A stretch of DNA of 64,000 bases from Megalonaias nervosa (GCA_016617855.1 JAECUM010001870.1:1-64000); one strand, 5' to 3'; shown: positions 12,588-24,414, counted from the stretch's first letter. The notes: a model not told the origin generated them from the sequence alone. Translations and numbers: made by a program.

Positions 12588-12720
12588 TTAGGGTTGAAAC
12601 AAGACGCTAATCCACAATCACCAAAACCAACAAAAATGGCTAAAACAATGGCAACAAAACAGACCACAAAGATGGCAACACCAAAACAGACTAAGACGGT
12701 AACACCAAAAAACTCCAAGG
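12588..12720 (+). pseudogene. Putative transposon-encoded Lys/Thr-rich exon
   Basis: Follows a TTTTTAATTTAG acceptor and ends AACTCCAAG|GTAAGA, a strong donor. Reads GLKQDANPQSPKPTKMAKTM and then further TPKQTK-type repeats, a basic low-complexity tail. The copy-2 counterpart (39697-39822) keeps the splice sites but has a TAG stop. If spliced to the acceptor near 13173 (TTTTTTGCAG|GAC), the frame stops at once (GAC TGA). Function unknown. Confidence 0.45.
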
Positions 12721-13439
12721 TAAGATAAAGATGCAGCAATCTCAAACTTTCTAAAAACTTTATAAGCAACAAGCATTGTGTCATATCTTTATGGGTCGAT
12801 TACAGTACAATGAAATAAAATAAGATAGTAATTCTGAATAATTTTAATAATATCTTTAAAGGGGTGCATCAGGATCTTATTATTTTATTGATTGAATACA
12901 TTAGTTTGAACTCGTAAGCCATTGAGCCAGGAACAGAATATAATCTTGATTCTATTTGTTATCAACAATTTAGAATGATGGTCCCAAATTCAAAGCAAAG
13001 TTCATTGTAGAAATATAGCTTTTTAAGGGTTAATACCTTGTTTTCAGAACTAAAGGATTCCAAACATGATTTGTAAATTTAAGGCTGCCAATAACAGTTA
13101 TGTTATATGTGTACTATTTGTTTTATTAATTCATCACATTTTATATTTTCAACCAATATTTTTTTTTTGCAGGACTGATCCAAAAGAAATGGCAGAGTAT
13201 CAAAGAGGTGATGATAAACAAGAAAATCAATGAAGTGCTAAAACCATCAAGAAACCAGAATAAAAAAGGATGGATTTTCAAAATTAAATGGACAATTTGG
13301 CACTGAAGGAACCTTATGGGCATTCTTGATATTTGGACCTTTTTAAAATTTTATTTGTACGTGTTGAACAAATTAAAAATAAAATGTATTCTTATATTCT
13401 GTAATATTTGCTTAAATTCTTGGTCTGATGTTTTATGCC

Positions 13440-13816
13440 AAGAAGGTGTCCGAGGAATCCTCAGACAATATGTCCTAGGAATCCTTGGACAATATGTCCA
13501 AGGAATCCTCGGACAATATGTTTGAGGAAACCTCGGATGATGTGTACTAGGAAACCTCGGACAATATGTCCAAGGAATTCTCAGAATGCTTGTAAACCTT
13601 GGACAATATGTCCAAGGATTCCTAGGAAACCTTGGAGTATTGGTTACAAAAACACTTGGAAGTCCAAGGTCAACCTCTGACATTGAAAATAAAATCCTTG
13701 GACATTGGTATAAAAAAAATTTGTCCTTGGACTATTACCTCGGAAAATCAGCAACCGATACTCCGAGGTTTTTCCTAGGAAAATTTGTCCAAGGTTTCCT
13801 AATATGTACAGCCGGG
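13440..13816. repeat. Right-end subterminal array of TIR transposon copy 1
   Basis: Tandem ~24-bp units of the form GGACAATATGTCCAAGGAAT + CCTC. Each carries two overlapping dyads (GGACA..TGTCC and TCCNAGG..CCTNGGA). Apparent Pro/Arg-rich open frames across it are an artefact of the repeat. Confidence 0.85.
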
Positions 13817-14189
13817 TTTGTCTATGCTAGCAACTCTCCATTCTGGAGGTTTATTCTCTCTCCCAATATGTTCATACCTAATAAAACACACACCTTAATA
13901 GCATGAAATATAGGATTTGGAGGTAGGAGATGGTGTTTGTTATACATTTAAAATGGTTTTCTTGTTGGTTCTGTGATTTTCTAGTATCAGGATAGAGACA
14001 TGCACTTGGAATTGCTAGTTTTAAGCTAGTTTGCACCAAAAAGCAGGATGTACATTTTTAAGGCATGTAAATGAAAAATATGTTCCTCTAAGAGGTTTAC
14101 TATCAGGTGTATGAAAATGAAGTTCCTAATTTGCAAGACTTTGACTATTCTTTTGCTAATCTCTTGCTAAAATTTATATATGTACATAC

Positions 14190-14351
14190 CCCTGGAGTGG
14201 ATAGATTCCAACACTTTTTCCTTATGGCTGACATCCACTGCTATGATCACCTGGTCATGATCCATGATTGAGAGGACTTGAACCTTAGGTCCCAGTAGAT
14301 ATGCTTCATCTGCTCTTCCCAGTTTTATCTCGTACAGGCATACATCACAAC
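14190..14351 (-). CDS. FASN-like: FAS-like exon 7: acyltransferase small (ferredoxin-like) subdomain
   Basis: Encodes CDVCLYEIKLGRADEAYLLG, then PKVQVLSIMDHDQVIIAVDV and SHKEKVLESIHSRG. Position and pattern match the MAT ferredoxin-like subdomain, where FAS has a (V)PACHNSKDTVTISG-type strand and a following helix (here LSIMDHDQVIIAVDVSHKEK). Acceptor TTTGTAG; donor G|GTATGT; phase 1 in and out. Sequence similarity is modest. The call rests on splice sites, frame and order between exons 6 and 8. Confidence 0.78.
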
Positions 14352-14689
14352 CTACAAACATTATTTATCTTTATTAAGCACAAGAAGTCAATTTGGTGAA
14401 ACTGCATTACCTTTATTTCTCTAATTTCCACTTTTGAATACCAAAAAATAATTAACAAATGTTCAGTCATGAACAAACTGAAATGTATGATGTCATATGA
14501 TAATATGTAGCATACACATTTTGATGCTTCATCCATTATGATCTCATTCATACATTTACAGTTACAACTGGTGCTTAACATGGAAATGGTATCCACATTT
14601 ATTTTCTAGACAATGAAAGAGAAGTGTAAATTATTGTATTCACAGCACTGCACTAAAATAGAATAACATGTTAACACAGCAATTGTACT

Positions 14690-16530
14690 GAACAATTCAA
14701 CTGTCCAAGTAGCATAGCAATTATGTTCAATAATTCAACTGTCCAAATAGCATAATAGCAATTTTGTTGAACTGTTCAAATGTCAAAGTAGAATAGTAAT
14801 TATGGTGGACAGTTCATTTGTCCATGTAGAATAGGAATTATGTTGGACAGTTCAACTGTCTAAGTAGCATGATAACAATCTTGTTGAACAGTTCAAATTT
14901 CTAAGCAGGATAGTAATTATGCTGGACAGTTCAATTGTCCAAGTAGAATAGCAATTATGTTGGACAGTTCAAATGTCTAATAGCATGATAGCAATTTTGT
15001 TGAACAGTTCAAATGTTTAAGTAGCATGATAGAAATTTTTTGTTGAACAGTTCAAATGTTTAAGTAGAACAGTAATTATGCTGGACAGTTAAATTGTCCA
15101 AGTAGAATAGCAATTATGTTGGACAGTTCAACTGTCTAAGTAGAACAGCAATTACACTAGTCAGTTCAATTGTCCAATAGTAATTATGCTGAACAATTCA
15201 ACTGTCTAAGTAGAATAGCAATTATGTTGAACAGTTCAATTGTCTAACCAACTAAGAACAGCAATTTGCTGGACAGTTCAATTGTCTAAGGAGAATAGCA
15301 ATTTGGTGAACAGTTCAGTTGTCTAAGTAGAATAGCAAATTATATTGAACAGTTCAACTAAGTAGAACAGCAATTTGCTGGACAGTTCAATTGTCTAAAT
15401 AGAAAAGTAATTTGCTGAAAAGTTCAACTATGTAGAATAGCAAATATGCTGGACAGTTCAATTGTCTGAGTAGAATAGCAGTTTTGTTGAACAGTTCAAC
15501 TGTCTAAGTAGAATAATAATTATGCTGAACAGTTGAACTAAGCAGAACAGTAATTTGCTGGACAGTTCAATTGTCTAAGTAGAATAGCAATTATTTTGAA
15601 CAGTTCAATTACCTATGTAGAATAACAATTATGTTGAACAGTTGAACTAAGCAGAACAGCAATTTGCTGGACAGTTCAACTGTCTAAGTAGAATAGCAAT
15701 TTGCTGAACAGTTCAATTATCTAAGTAGAATAGTAATTTGCTGAACAGTTCAACTGTCTAAGAAGAATAGCAAATATGCTGGACAGTTCAATTGTCTAAG
15801 TAGAATAGCAATTATCTTGAACAGTTCAACTAAGCAGAACAGCAATTCACTGTACAGTTCGATTGTCTAAGTAGAATAGCAATTTGCTGGACAGATCAAT
15901 TGTCTAAGTAGAATAGTAATTATGTTGGACAGCTCAATTGTCTAAGTAGAATAGCAATTTTGTTGAACAGTTCAACTAAGTAGAAAAACAATAATGTTGA
16001 ACAGCTCAACTAAGCAGAACAGCAATTTGCTGGACAGTTCAATTGTCCAAGTAGAATACCAATTTGCTGGACAGTTCAATTGTCCAAGTAGAATACCAAT
16101 TTGCTGAACAGTTCAACTAAGTAGAATAGCAAATATGTTGGACAGTTCAATTGTCTAAGTAGAATAGCAAATATGCTGGACAGATCAATTGTCTAAGCAG
16201 CATAGCAATTACGTTGAACAGTTCAACTAAGTAGAACAGCAATTTGCTGAACAGTTCAATTGTCTAAGCAGAATAGCAATTATGTTGGACAGTTCAATTG
16301 TCTAAGTAGAATAGCAATTATGTTGGACAGTTCAACTGCCTAAGTAGAACAGCAATTTGCTGGACAGTTCAATTGTCTAAGTAGAATAGCAATTATGTTG
16401 GATAGTTCAATTGTCTAAATAGAACAGCAAATATGCTGGACAGTTCAGTTGCCTAAGTAGAATAGCAAATATGCTGGACATTTCAATTATCTAAGTAAAA
16501 TAGGAATTATGTTGAACAGTTATCAATTAT
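14690..16530. repeat. Satellite array, ~38-44 bp unit, hairpin-forming
   Basis: About 45 imperfect copies built on GGACAGTTCAATTGTCTAAG + TAGAATAGCAATTATGTT. Each unit contains an inverted repeat, TTGGACA..TGTCCAA or GGACA..TGTCT, around AGTTCAA. Sub-variants (GAACAGTTCAACTAAGTAGA and GGACAGTTCAATTGTCTAAG) alternate, suggesting a partly higher-order pattern. Confidence 0.95.
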
Positions 16531-16994
16531 ATAAGATCAAGAAGCCCTGTGTGCACAATTACTTATGTAATCTTAATTGGGCTGCTAATGAACTCTTCAA
16601 AATGACTGCCATGAAAATGTACACAATCTTCTATGCAATATATTCTGTGGTGTTTCTTCTATAAGCCAGTCCCTTCTGTCAACCTCATAATAATACTGGT
16701 CTCTCTCACGCATCTCAAAGAACACACCTCCCATGCACATCTTTTCAGTGCAAGAATGTTTGGGCTCCATTAGGGTAGTGTTGGACCATGTGTATGGGAT
16801 CAATGGTTTTCAACAATGTTTAGTCCTATGTCCTCTAGACTGACCCCTATGCATCACCTCTGTGAGCTTATTGTTGAATGTGCTGTTTCATATAATCCTT
16901 TAAAAACAAAAACCAACCTACTGTCTCCTTATGTGACTAAAATCTCAAATCTCTCCAGCAAAGAGTAGTATATATGGTACCTGGGTAATGCATA

Positions 16995-17255
16995 TTATCA
17001 GTTTTTTTGTTGTTTTGGATTTAACACTATTTTTCAGCACAAGAAAGGCTATAAATGGAGGCCAGTATAACTGGTGCAGTAAGAACATGGAAAAACCTGG
17101 GTAAGAACCAACAACCCACAGGAAGCTACTGGCAAGCTTTCTCACATACCCACATTGGCTGAACCAGAGACTCAAAAATCACAAGGACATAGGTGAGAGG
17201 GAAGTGATCTGTAAAGGCAAGTGCTTTAGATCACTCAACAACCCAAGGGTCCTAC
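16995..17255 (-). repeat. V-SINE-like element
   Basis: On the minus strand, the body runs through TATGTGAGAAAGCTTGCCAG and ends in a TTAAATCCAAAACAACAAAA tail near 17000. The head lies near 17250. Confidence 0.7.
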
Positions 17256-17819
17256 ATTTTTCAGTCTTCATCCTATTTGATGAAATATCATCATTTTTCC
17301 TATACTGAAAGGCCTCTATTCCAGGATGTTTTGTGTCAAAGTAGGTCTAATTCTGTCAAGTCTTTATCTGAGTCACTGTTGTGTAATGTTGATCTATTTT
17401 TATTAATGGTGACCATTATTTAATAAAAGATTGGCATCATTTGTATCAATCTGAATGGCCATCAAGCTATGATGCTTTCTCTCAAATTTATCCAGAAAGC
17501 ATCATTTCTTATGAGCCATGACCATGACTTGTAACCTTTAGAACCCAGAATCTATAGGCTTCTTTACTATTTTGTCAAGAAACTTGCTTTAAAACAAAAA
17601 CTGTTCTTCAAAACCAATTTTTCTTGGAGGCACAATGATCTTAGTGTTTGACCTTTAGATTTATTGTCTAGTAAACTCACAATGTCTAAACAAAAATAGA
17701 CATATCGATGATGTGATAATGTAATGATGACATCATTATTTAGCTGCAAATGGTGTAGATTTTACAAGAAGATGAATGCCTAAAAGTTGTTTGACTATAT
17801 GGATACAGTTATAGGCATT

Positions 17820-18270
17820 CTAATCAAGGCTTACCTTTAGCACACTAAAACGAAATGCATTCAGGCATATCCATTCTAAAAAAGGCTTACCTTTATTACA
17901 CTTGGTCTACATGGGTACATGTACAGGCATTCTAAATAAGGCTTACCTTTATTACACTTGGTCTACATATGTACAGGTACAGGCATTCTAAACGAGGCTT
18001 ACCTTTATTACTCTTGGTCTACATGTGTACATGTACAGGCATTCTAAACAAGGCTTTAACCTTTATTACACTTGGTTTACATGTGTACAGGTACATGCAT
18101 TCTCAACAAGGCTTAACACCTGGTCTACATGTGTACAGGTACAGGCATTCTAAACAAGGCTTACCTTTATAACACTTGGTCTACATGTTTACAGGTATAG
18201 GCATTCTAAACAAGTCTTACTTATACTACACAAAGTATTCAGGTATAGGCATAGTAAACATGGTTTACTT
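17820..18270. repeat. Tandem array with splice-donor-like unit (array B)
   Basis: About eight units of 50-57 bp: AGGCATTCTAAACAAGGCTT + ACCTTTATTACACTTGGTCT + ACATGTGTACAGGTAC. On the minus strand each good unit contains AATAAAGGTAAGCC, a strong splice-donor match. Related to array A beside exon 6. Confidence 0.92.
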
Positions 18271-18639
18271 TTAGCACACTTAATCTATGCGTATACTAGC
18301 TTCTGATGATATCGCAGGTTCAATGGTATCATGGTACTCCTAAGTTTATTGTATTTTTTTCTGCACAGTGCCACCAATTATGTACTTACCCTATATACAC
18401 TATATGACCATAAGATATTAGTTCTGCATCACAAAAGTCTCAGTAATGATAGTGAGTACATGACTATTTTAAAAATGCACCCATGAATAACACTGTTTGC
18501 AAGAATGTTCTCATACAGAATCTCCATCTTCTTAAATCAGAATCACTGTTCTTTTCAAATTTATAAAGAGCTGTTATTTTGTCCATATTCTGACCTAACA
18601 TGGTCCACTGCCTATATATAATGAGAGATTGGATTTTTT

Positions 18640-18940
18640 AAATGTAGCTTTAACAATATAAGTCATATCTATGATGTCTGCAGTGTTCACAGTTTATAGT
18701 GTTGTCTAGCACCATGGCAACATGGTGTAGACAAGTGGCACCATGTCCCACCCAGTCATATTATCCATACCAGGCCAATTAGTGCTAACACTAACCTCAT
18801 AATGCTGAGTACCAAGTGAGGCAGCTGTTAGTACCATTTTTGTAAGTCTTTGGAATGATTTGGCCAGAGTTCAAACCCATGACCTCCCACAAACCTGAGG
18901 CAAACACTCTAACCACTTAGGCCACCAGATTGGTCTGCCA
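18640..18940 (-). repeat. tRNA-headed SINE, family 2
   Basis: Reads on the minus strand from a GGTGGCCTAAGTGGTTAGAG head near 18935 through a body with CATGTCCCACCCAGTCA (plus strand, about 18746) to an AT-rich tail near 18640. Order and body match the copy at 56635-56887. Confidence 0.7.
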
Positions 18941-19104
18941 AGATATATAATGAATCTGTGCAGCTAAGTTTTGAATTGAAAAAACTCATCTGGTCTCTTT
19001 TTTTGGTGCAGGGGAGTGTGTCATACAGTTGCTTTAAATAGAAAATAAGAAAATCACATGTAGGTCTACAATAGGAAAAACTACTTTTTCACTATTCTTA
19101 TGCA

Positions 19105-20450
19105 GTAGTCTTCCTTATAAAGGAACCAGAAACTGAAAACCAGTGGGAGGAAATTTCAGCTGAGCTAGCTGGAGAAAGCAACAATAATGAATTGCTCCCC
19201 AAGGCCATCACAAAGGCTGATGCTCAGTCAGATAAAGTTTCTGAACTGCAGGGTGAAAAAGACATGACAGCCCTAATGAGGGAAAACAAACTGCTACAAT
19301 AAGAACTTGCAAAAATCACAGCAAAGGCCAATAAACTGCCAAAGGAATGTGAATCCTTAAAAACCAAGCAGGAGTCAACAAGGAATAAACATGAAAAATT
19401 TAAAGAACAGCTATCAGATTTCACGACGAAATTTATGAGCCTTAAAAAACAAATAAAACCATCAGATGTGACCTAATTAAGACATCAAGCCATTGCCTTA
19501 TTCTGGTAGAGGACAACACAAAAATTAAAGAGAAACTAAAACAATTAAATGAAGAAAGATTTGCTCCTGTCAGAAATTCAAACAGCATGCATCCCGACAT
19601 TTTAGCAGCAGTGCAGGAAGACATTATAAATATGAAAACAGAAATTGTCAGTACAAAGAAGTGTCACAAAAATGCATCAGTGAAATAAGCCAACTTATGA
19701 AAATAAAAGGAAATGCCCAGAGAGAAAATAATTTCAAATCCACTCAGAGTATAGGGAAAAACCCTACAGTCCCTCATTAGCTACAGTGGAAAACTCTCTA
19801 CCACAAAATGTCACAAATAGCAAGAAATGGTCTTCACATATCCCATAATAACAGCTTGAGATTTCATAATACACTGGATTCTACCAAAGACAGAAAAGAA
19901 AACATCAAGGAACATGATAATTCCAAAAGAAAAAAAACACTCTCGTAACTGGAGACTCCATTATTAAATATGTAAATGAAAGAGGTCTAAAACCTTGGGC
20001 TCATGTTAAGTGTTTTCCTATGGCAGAAACTGGTCATATATTTGATGCCATGAGAAAAATTAACCTTTCTCAATATGACACCATTATAATCAGTGTTGTT
20101 GGCAATGTTCATATTGACTAGATTGAAACCAATTTTTATAACATCCTAAACAACATATACCTGGAAAATCCTAACTGCTCAGTCTTTTTATGCAGTGCAT
20201 GCCCACTTTCTCAATGCAATAAATAAGATTTTCCCAATACTAAAGGACAGCCATGATGCCTCTAAAAGGCATAGAAATGTAGATCAGAAACATAATTGGG
20301 ACCATGGAAACTGTTCTAACCATCATCAGAAATTAAGATGTTTCTACTGTTTTGAACATATGCATAATGTGCAATCATGCAGACACACAAGTAAAATACA
20401 GTGTCATGACTGTCTACAATATGGGCATAAGACAAAACACTGAAATGTTC
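19105..20450 (+). pseudogene. LINE ORF1 remnant: coiled coil, SGNH-like domain, double zinc knuckle
   Basis: A charged Glu/Lys-rich stretch (ELQGEKDMTALMRENKLLQ, 19240-19300) suggests a coiled coil. Near 19940 it reads LVTGDSIIKYVNERGLKPWA, then a segment ending YDTIIISVVGN, the pattern of SGNH-type ORF1 esterases, but the expected GTND block is degraded to VGNVHID. Two CX2CX4HX4C knuckles follow (CFYCFEHMHNVQSC and CHDCLQYGHKTKHC, 20338-20443). Stops near 19300, 19475 and 20120 break the frame. Confidence 0.7.
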
Positions 20451-20884
20451 CACTCAAATATGCAGTTGTAGGAAAATGGCAATGAAGATGGGGCCAAAAG
20501 TTTAACATCCAAACACATTTTTCCATAAACTTCAAAACATCCTATAAGATCTGCTAAATGTAATTCTCCCTGTGATGGCAGAAAGCAAACTGCTGATACC
20601 CTACTGAGTGATGATGTCCATGGAATTACCTCTGGTGCAATCCAATTAAGTGCCACCATCAATGAAAGTGACCATAATGTTGTAATTGCTACTGACATAA
20701 CTGTTGAATGTGTTAATGTTTCAAGACCCATTGAAAAATCTTCTGAAAACCGGTCAATAGTCATGATTTAGGACAATGTATAAAAGAAAATTTAGAGGAA
20801 TATCATGGTTCATATATTGATAGTGAAAATATTAATTTAGATATTCCAAATTATTCATCTCAAATCCATCAAAAATCTGAATTC

Positions 20885-21574
20885 TCTCAATCAGTGGCTT
20901 AAGCAAAAAGGTTTCAAAATTTGCTGTCTTAACATTCATGATCTTTTTCCAAAACTAAATGAAATCAAATTACTTCTTTCAGGAAACAATTCAGTAATTG
21001 ATAATTTTGCTTTCAGTGATACCTTTTCTTACATGAACCTTTTCATGATGATGAACTTAAAATTCCTAACTTCAGTTTTCAAAGAAAAGACTGACTTGTC
21101 CAAAAGGGTGGTGAACTTCTTGTTTACATTAAGGATGGCATTTCTTTCAAACGTTGATATGATCTTGAGGAAATGTGTTTGGAAATAATCTGGCTAGAAA
21201 TGAGACATAATGTCCAAAAGCCATTTGTATTGGGCTGTGTATATATACCACCGAACACTGACAATGTTTGGCATAATACATTTCAAAACAAACTTGAAAC
21301 TCTGTATATAAAAAATAAAGAAGTCTGTTTAGTAGGTGACTTCAATTATGATTTGCTTTATGATACCAATCAAAGCTGGATTAAAACCATGAATTCCCTG
21401 AATTATCAACAGCTAGTTCATGTACCCACTAGGATAACAGAGGTATCTGAAACACTAATTGATCATATTTATACTAACAATGCTGACAATATTATAGAAG
21501 TTGCAGTTCCAAAATATTCCTTAAGTGATCATTATCCTATACACTGTACAAGAAAATTAATTCAAAAAAAGTAA
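20885..21574 (+). pseudogene. LINE APE-type endonuclease remnant
   Basis: From 21173: MCLEIIWLEM, VLGCVYIPPN, VCLVGDFNYDLL, LIDHIYTN and SLSDHYPIHC, the ordered APE endonuclease motifs including the GDFN Asp/Asn and terminal SDH. The upstream part (LNIHDLFPKLNEIKLLLSG near 20920) is frameshifted. Confidence 0.85.
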
Positions 21575-21609
21575 AACTTATCATCACAAAATATATCAAG
21601 TATCGAATA

Positions 21610-23252
21610 ATGAAGAGATTCAATTCACAAATATTCTTTAAAGAACTGAAAGATATCCTTTGGTCAGTAATTGAATGTTTTGATGACCCATCAGATGCTC
21701 TTGACATCTGGATAGATATGTTTACTGACACCCTGAGCACTCATGCTCCGTTTAATTTCAAGAGAGTCAAGCAACAAAATCAACCAAACTGGATTACAGG
21801 TGATATACTAAATGCTATTAAGACAAGCAATAGATTTCATAAATTAATATACACTGACAATTACAGATTATGGAGAAAGAGAGTCAAGTCAATGATTCAA
21901 AAGGCAAAGAAAACTTATTATTCCATTGAAATATCAGATAGTATTACAAAAAAGAATTCTAGAAAACTGTGGAAAACCTTCAATGACTTGAGAGGCAAAT
22001 CTGTCAACAACCTGCTGCCATTTACATGTAGTAGTGATGCAAATTGTGATAGGAGGAAAGAAACTCTTGAAATTGCAAATGCACTCAATGGTTACTTTGT
22101 GAGTATCAACGAAAAACTTGTGGATTTCACAACTCCTAGAAGATTCTCCAGTGATGAATTAAATCAACATATTTCTTCAAAACTTAGCAAAGAAGAGTGC
22201 TTCAAAATCCCTGAAATAAGCCTTGAATTCATTTTAAATGAATTAGACCTACTTGATGTCACAACAGCAACAGGTCTAGATAATATAAGTGCTAAATTCC
22301 TAAAACTCTCATCTCAAGTGATTGCACCTTCACTTAATCTAAGTATTCCCACAGGTATTTTCCAAACAGGCTAAAACTGGCAAAAGTAACTCCAATACAT
22401 AAGAAGAGAGATCTTTCTGATATGAGTAACTATATACCTAATAGTATATCAGTTTAATCATCACTTTCAAAGATATTATAAAGACATGTTTGTAATGAAT
22501 TTAGAAATAACCAGGAATCATTTAATTTGCTACATTCATGACAATCAGGCTTCCAAGAAGGACATTCATGCCTGACTACACTAACTAGAATCATGTAGAT
22601 GATTGGTTAACAGCAACAGATCAAGGCAACCTTGTAGGCAGTGTTTCTTGACCTTTCAAAAGCTTCTGACCTTGTAAATCACAAAATCCTGCTGGAAAAG
22701 CACAGCGTTTATCAAGTTAACCATGAAAGCTTAATGTAGTTTTGATCCTATATTGAAGACAGACAACAAGTTTCTATTTTAAATAAACTTTCAGATAAGA
22801 AACTGATAAAGTCAGGTGTTCCACAAGGATCAGTTCTTGGACCATTACTCTTTCTGCTGTACGTCAATGATTTACTATATCACATTAAGCTATCCACCGC
22901 CAACATGTTCGCAGATGATACGACATTATATAACATTGGATCAACAGGCCATGAGATTAGCACTACATTAAATAAAGATTTGGTAAAAATAAATAATTGG
23001 TGTGAACATAATGGTAGGAAGATAAATGCAGCCAAATCAAAAGACATGATCACAGGTAGTCGAGCAAGAGTAAAAGCTGAGAAAAATTAAGTAATGATAT
23101 AAGGAATAGATATAAAAGAGTCTGAAAATGAAAAACTACTTGGTATTATGATAAACCAGATCTTGTGCTGGAAAATACAAGTTGATAAAGTCATTAAAAA
23201 AGTTAATTCACTGCTTTATCTCATGAACAGAATAAAATCTTATCTCCCTCAG
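21610..23252 (+). pseudogene. LINE reverse transcriptase remnant
   Basis: Begins with the pre-RT region (KRVKQQNQPNWITGDILNAI near 21760). RT blocks follow in several frames: LDLSKAS (near 22650), SGVPQGSVLGPLLFLLYVND (near 22813) and MFADDTTLY (22905), the last holding the catalytic Asp pair. Broken by stops and shifts between 22374 and 22900. Continues after the solo LTR at 24420. Confidence 0.88.
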
Positions 23253-24414
23253 TGCTACGTACCCCCACTTTGTTGGGTGTGGGCTGTAGTGGAAATTTGG
23301 TTATCGTTATCTAGAGGGTGATTGCCTTCAGTGTTATTGGCCGGATCGAGTAAATATCAATATAAAGTGTGAAACTTATAGGTGGAATAGATAGAGATCT
23401 GAGCAGATATATAAAACAGAATGACACAAACCCCCATACATGAAATAACAATTTAAACAGTTACATAAACAACCATGATAATGCATTACATTAGGAAGAT
23501 GTACTTCTTTTTTAAATAAATCATTATCCAAATTTCAAATACAAATATACTTATATAAATAGCCGATCTGTTTTAAATGATAGAATTAGTTCATCATAGA
23601 ATCGAGTGAACAATCAAAGTCATTGCCTTGTACAACTTCATAACCTGATTATTTCTAGTTCATTCCAACTTCACTGTGACTGTTCTCCAATTTCATGTTC
23701 TTGGTCCTTTACACTTTTCCCTTTTCCAAACTTTCTATTGTCTCGCCTCTTTCGGCCCTTGAATTTTGTGTGGGTAGGTGGATATGTAAGTACGTGATAC
23801 GTAGATACTTCGATAGGTAGGTACGTGGATACGTCCCATGGAACTATTTCACCTTGTGCTTTCAAGCTTCACTCGCTTCTACCACCAAAATTGTGTCCAT
23901 CGACTTTCCAGACATCCGATCCCTTGAATAATTATTTACGAGTGAATTTCTTCTAAATTCAAACTCTGAGTCTCCTACATTTGTTTTCTCTTGCAGAAAA
24001 GAGTAGACTGACTAAAATTTTGTGATGGGACATATTAAAACCAAGGAATTTTCGTGTGGGAACCACGCCCCTTATTTAGCGTAACCAATCCGGATTAAAT
24101 ATATTTTGTGCCTTTTCTAACTAGGCCCAAAATTGTAGTCTGCATGACCTCTAGATTCCCAAATAACTGATTCTGGAAAATCTCAACTCTGACAATTCCG
24201 ATACAAGATCGAAAGTTAACCCTATCCTTCCAGTCTGTCTGACTTGTTAAATAAATGAATGTTTAATTAAAAATCATTTCTCTCCTGACACAGCCATTAA
24301 CAATCCGTGCATTATGGTGATTTAACATGAGCTGGTCCCCATGAATCTAAGTAATCGTTCACCTGTCCAAATTAATGTGCTCTTCATAGATCAACAGAAA
24401 TTTGCACCCTTACA
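23253..24414. mobile_element. Solo LTR (1,162 bp) inside the LINE
   Basis: Begins TGCTACGTACCCCCACTTTG, ends TTTGCACCCTTACA, and is flanked by CTCAG (23248-23252 and 24415-24419). TG...CA ends and a 5-bp duplication are the mark of an LTR retrotransposon; with no internal region, it is a solo LTR. Excision restores the LINE frame. Confidence 0.88.

Larger units (their letters stand above)
7804..13816 (+). mobile_element. TIR DNA transposon, copy 1 (~6.0 kb), unclassified
   Basis: The left end CCCGGCTGTACATTTTCTGA and right end ATGTACAGCCGGG are inverted repeats. A near-full second copy is at 35460-40977, and homology between the two stops at these ends. Both ends are packed with CCTTGGA/TCCAAGG-type motifs, likely transposase-binding sites. 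TTT flanks both sides (7801-7803 and 13817-13819), a possible 3-bp target duplication that could be chance. Inside, on the plus strand, are putative exons (10300-10412, 12590-12720 and a 3' part near 13174) that are conserved in the second copy. No known transposase catalytic core was recognised, so the superfamily is unknown. Relative to copy 2 it carries extra sequence from 10435, starting like a pogo/Tigger end (CAGTCAAACCCGGTTATCTC), and lacks the left arm of a MITE. Confidence 0.85.
5447..14189 (-). other. Intron between exons 7 and 8
   Basis: 8,743 bp. Contains a palindromic-repeat relative near 5670-5770, a V-SINE-like element (5915-6160), a four-copy 43-bp repeat (7171-7342) and the first copy of the TIR transposon (7804-13816). 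The stretch 6170-7130 is AT-rich with nothing recognised. Confidence 0.75.

Noticed and set aside
12543..12728. Histone-H1-like Lys-rich gene
   Set aside because: Low-complexity exon-like piece inside the TIR transposon; the copy-2 version has a stop; no histone fold visible.
13351..13683. Pro/Arg-rich protein read from both strands
   Set aside because: It is the translation of the 24-bp subterminal transposon array, open by repetition only.
14690..16530. CRISPR-like array
   Set aside because: No constant repeat with unique spacers; the whole unit varies together, and the DNA is eukaryotic.
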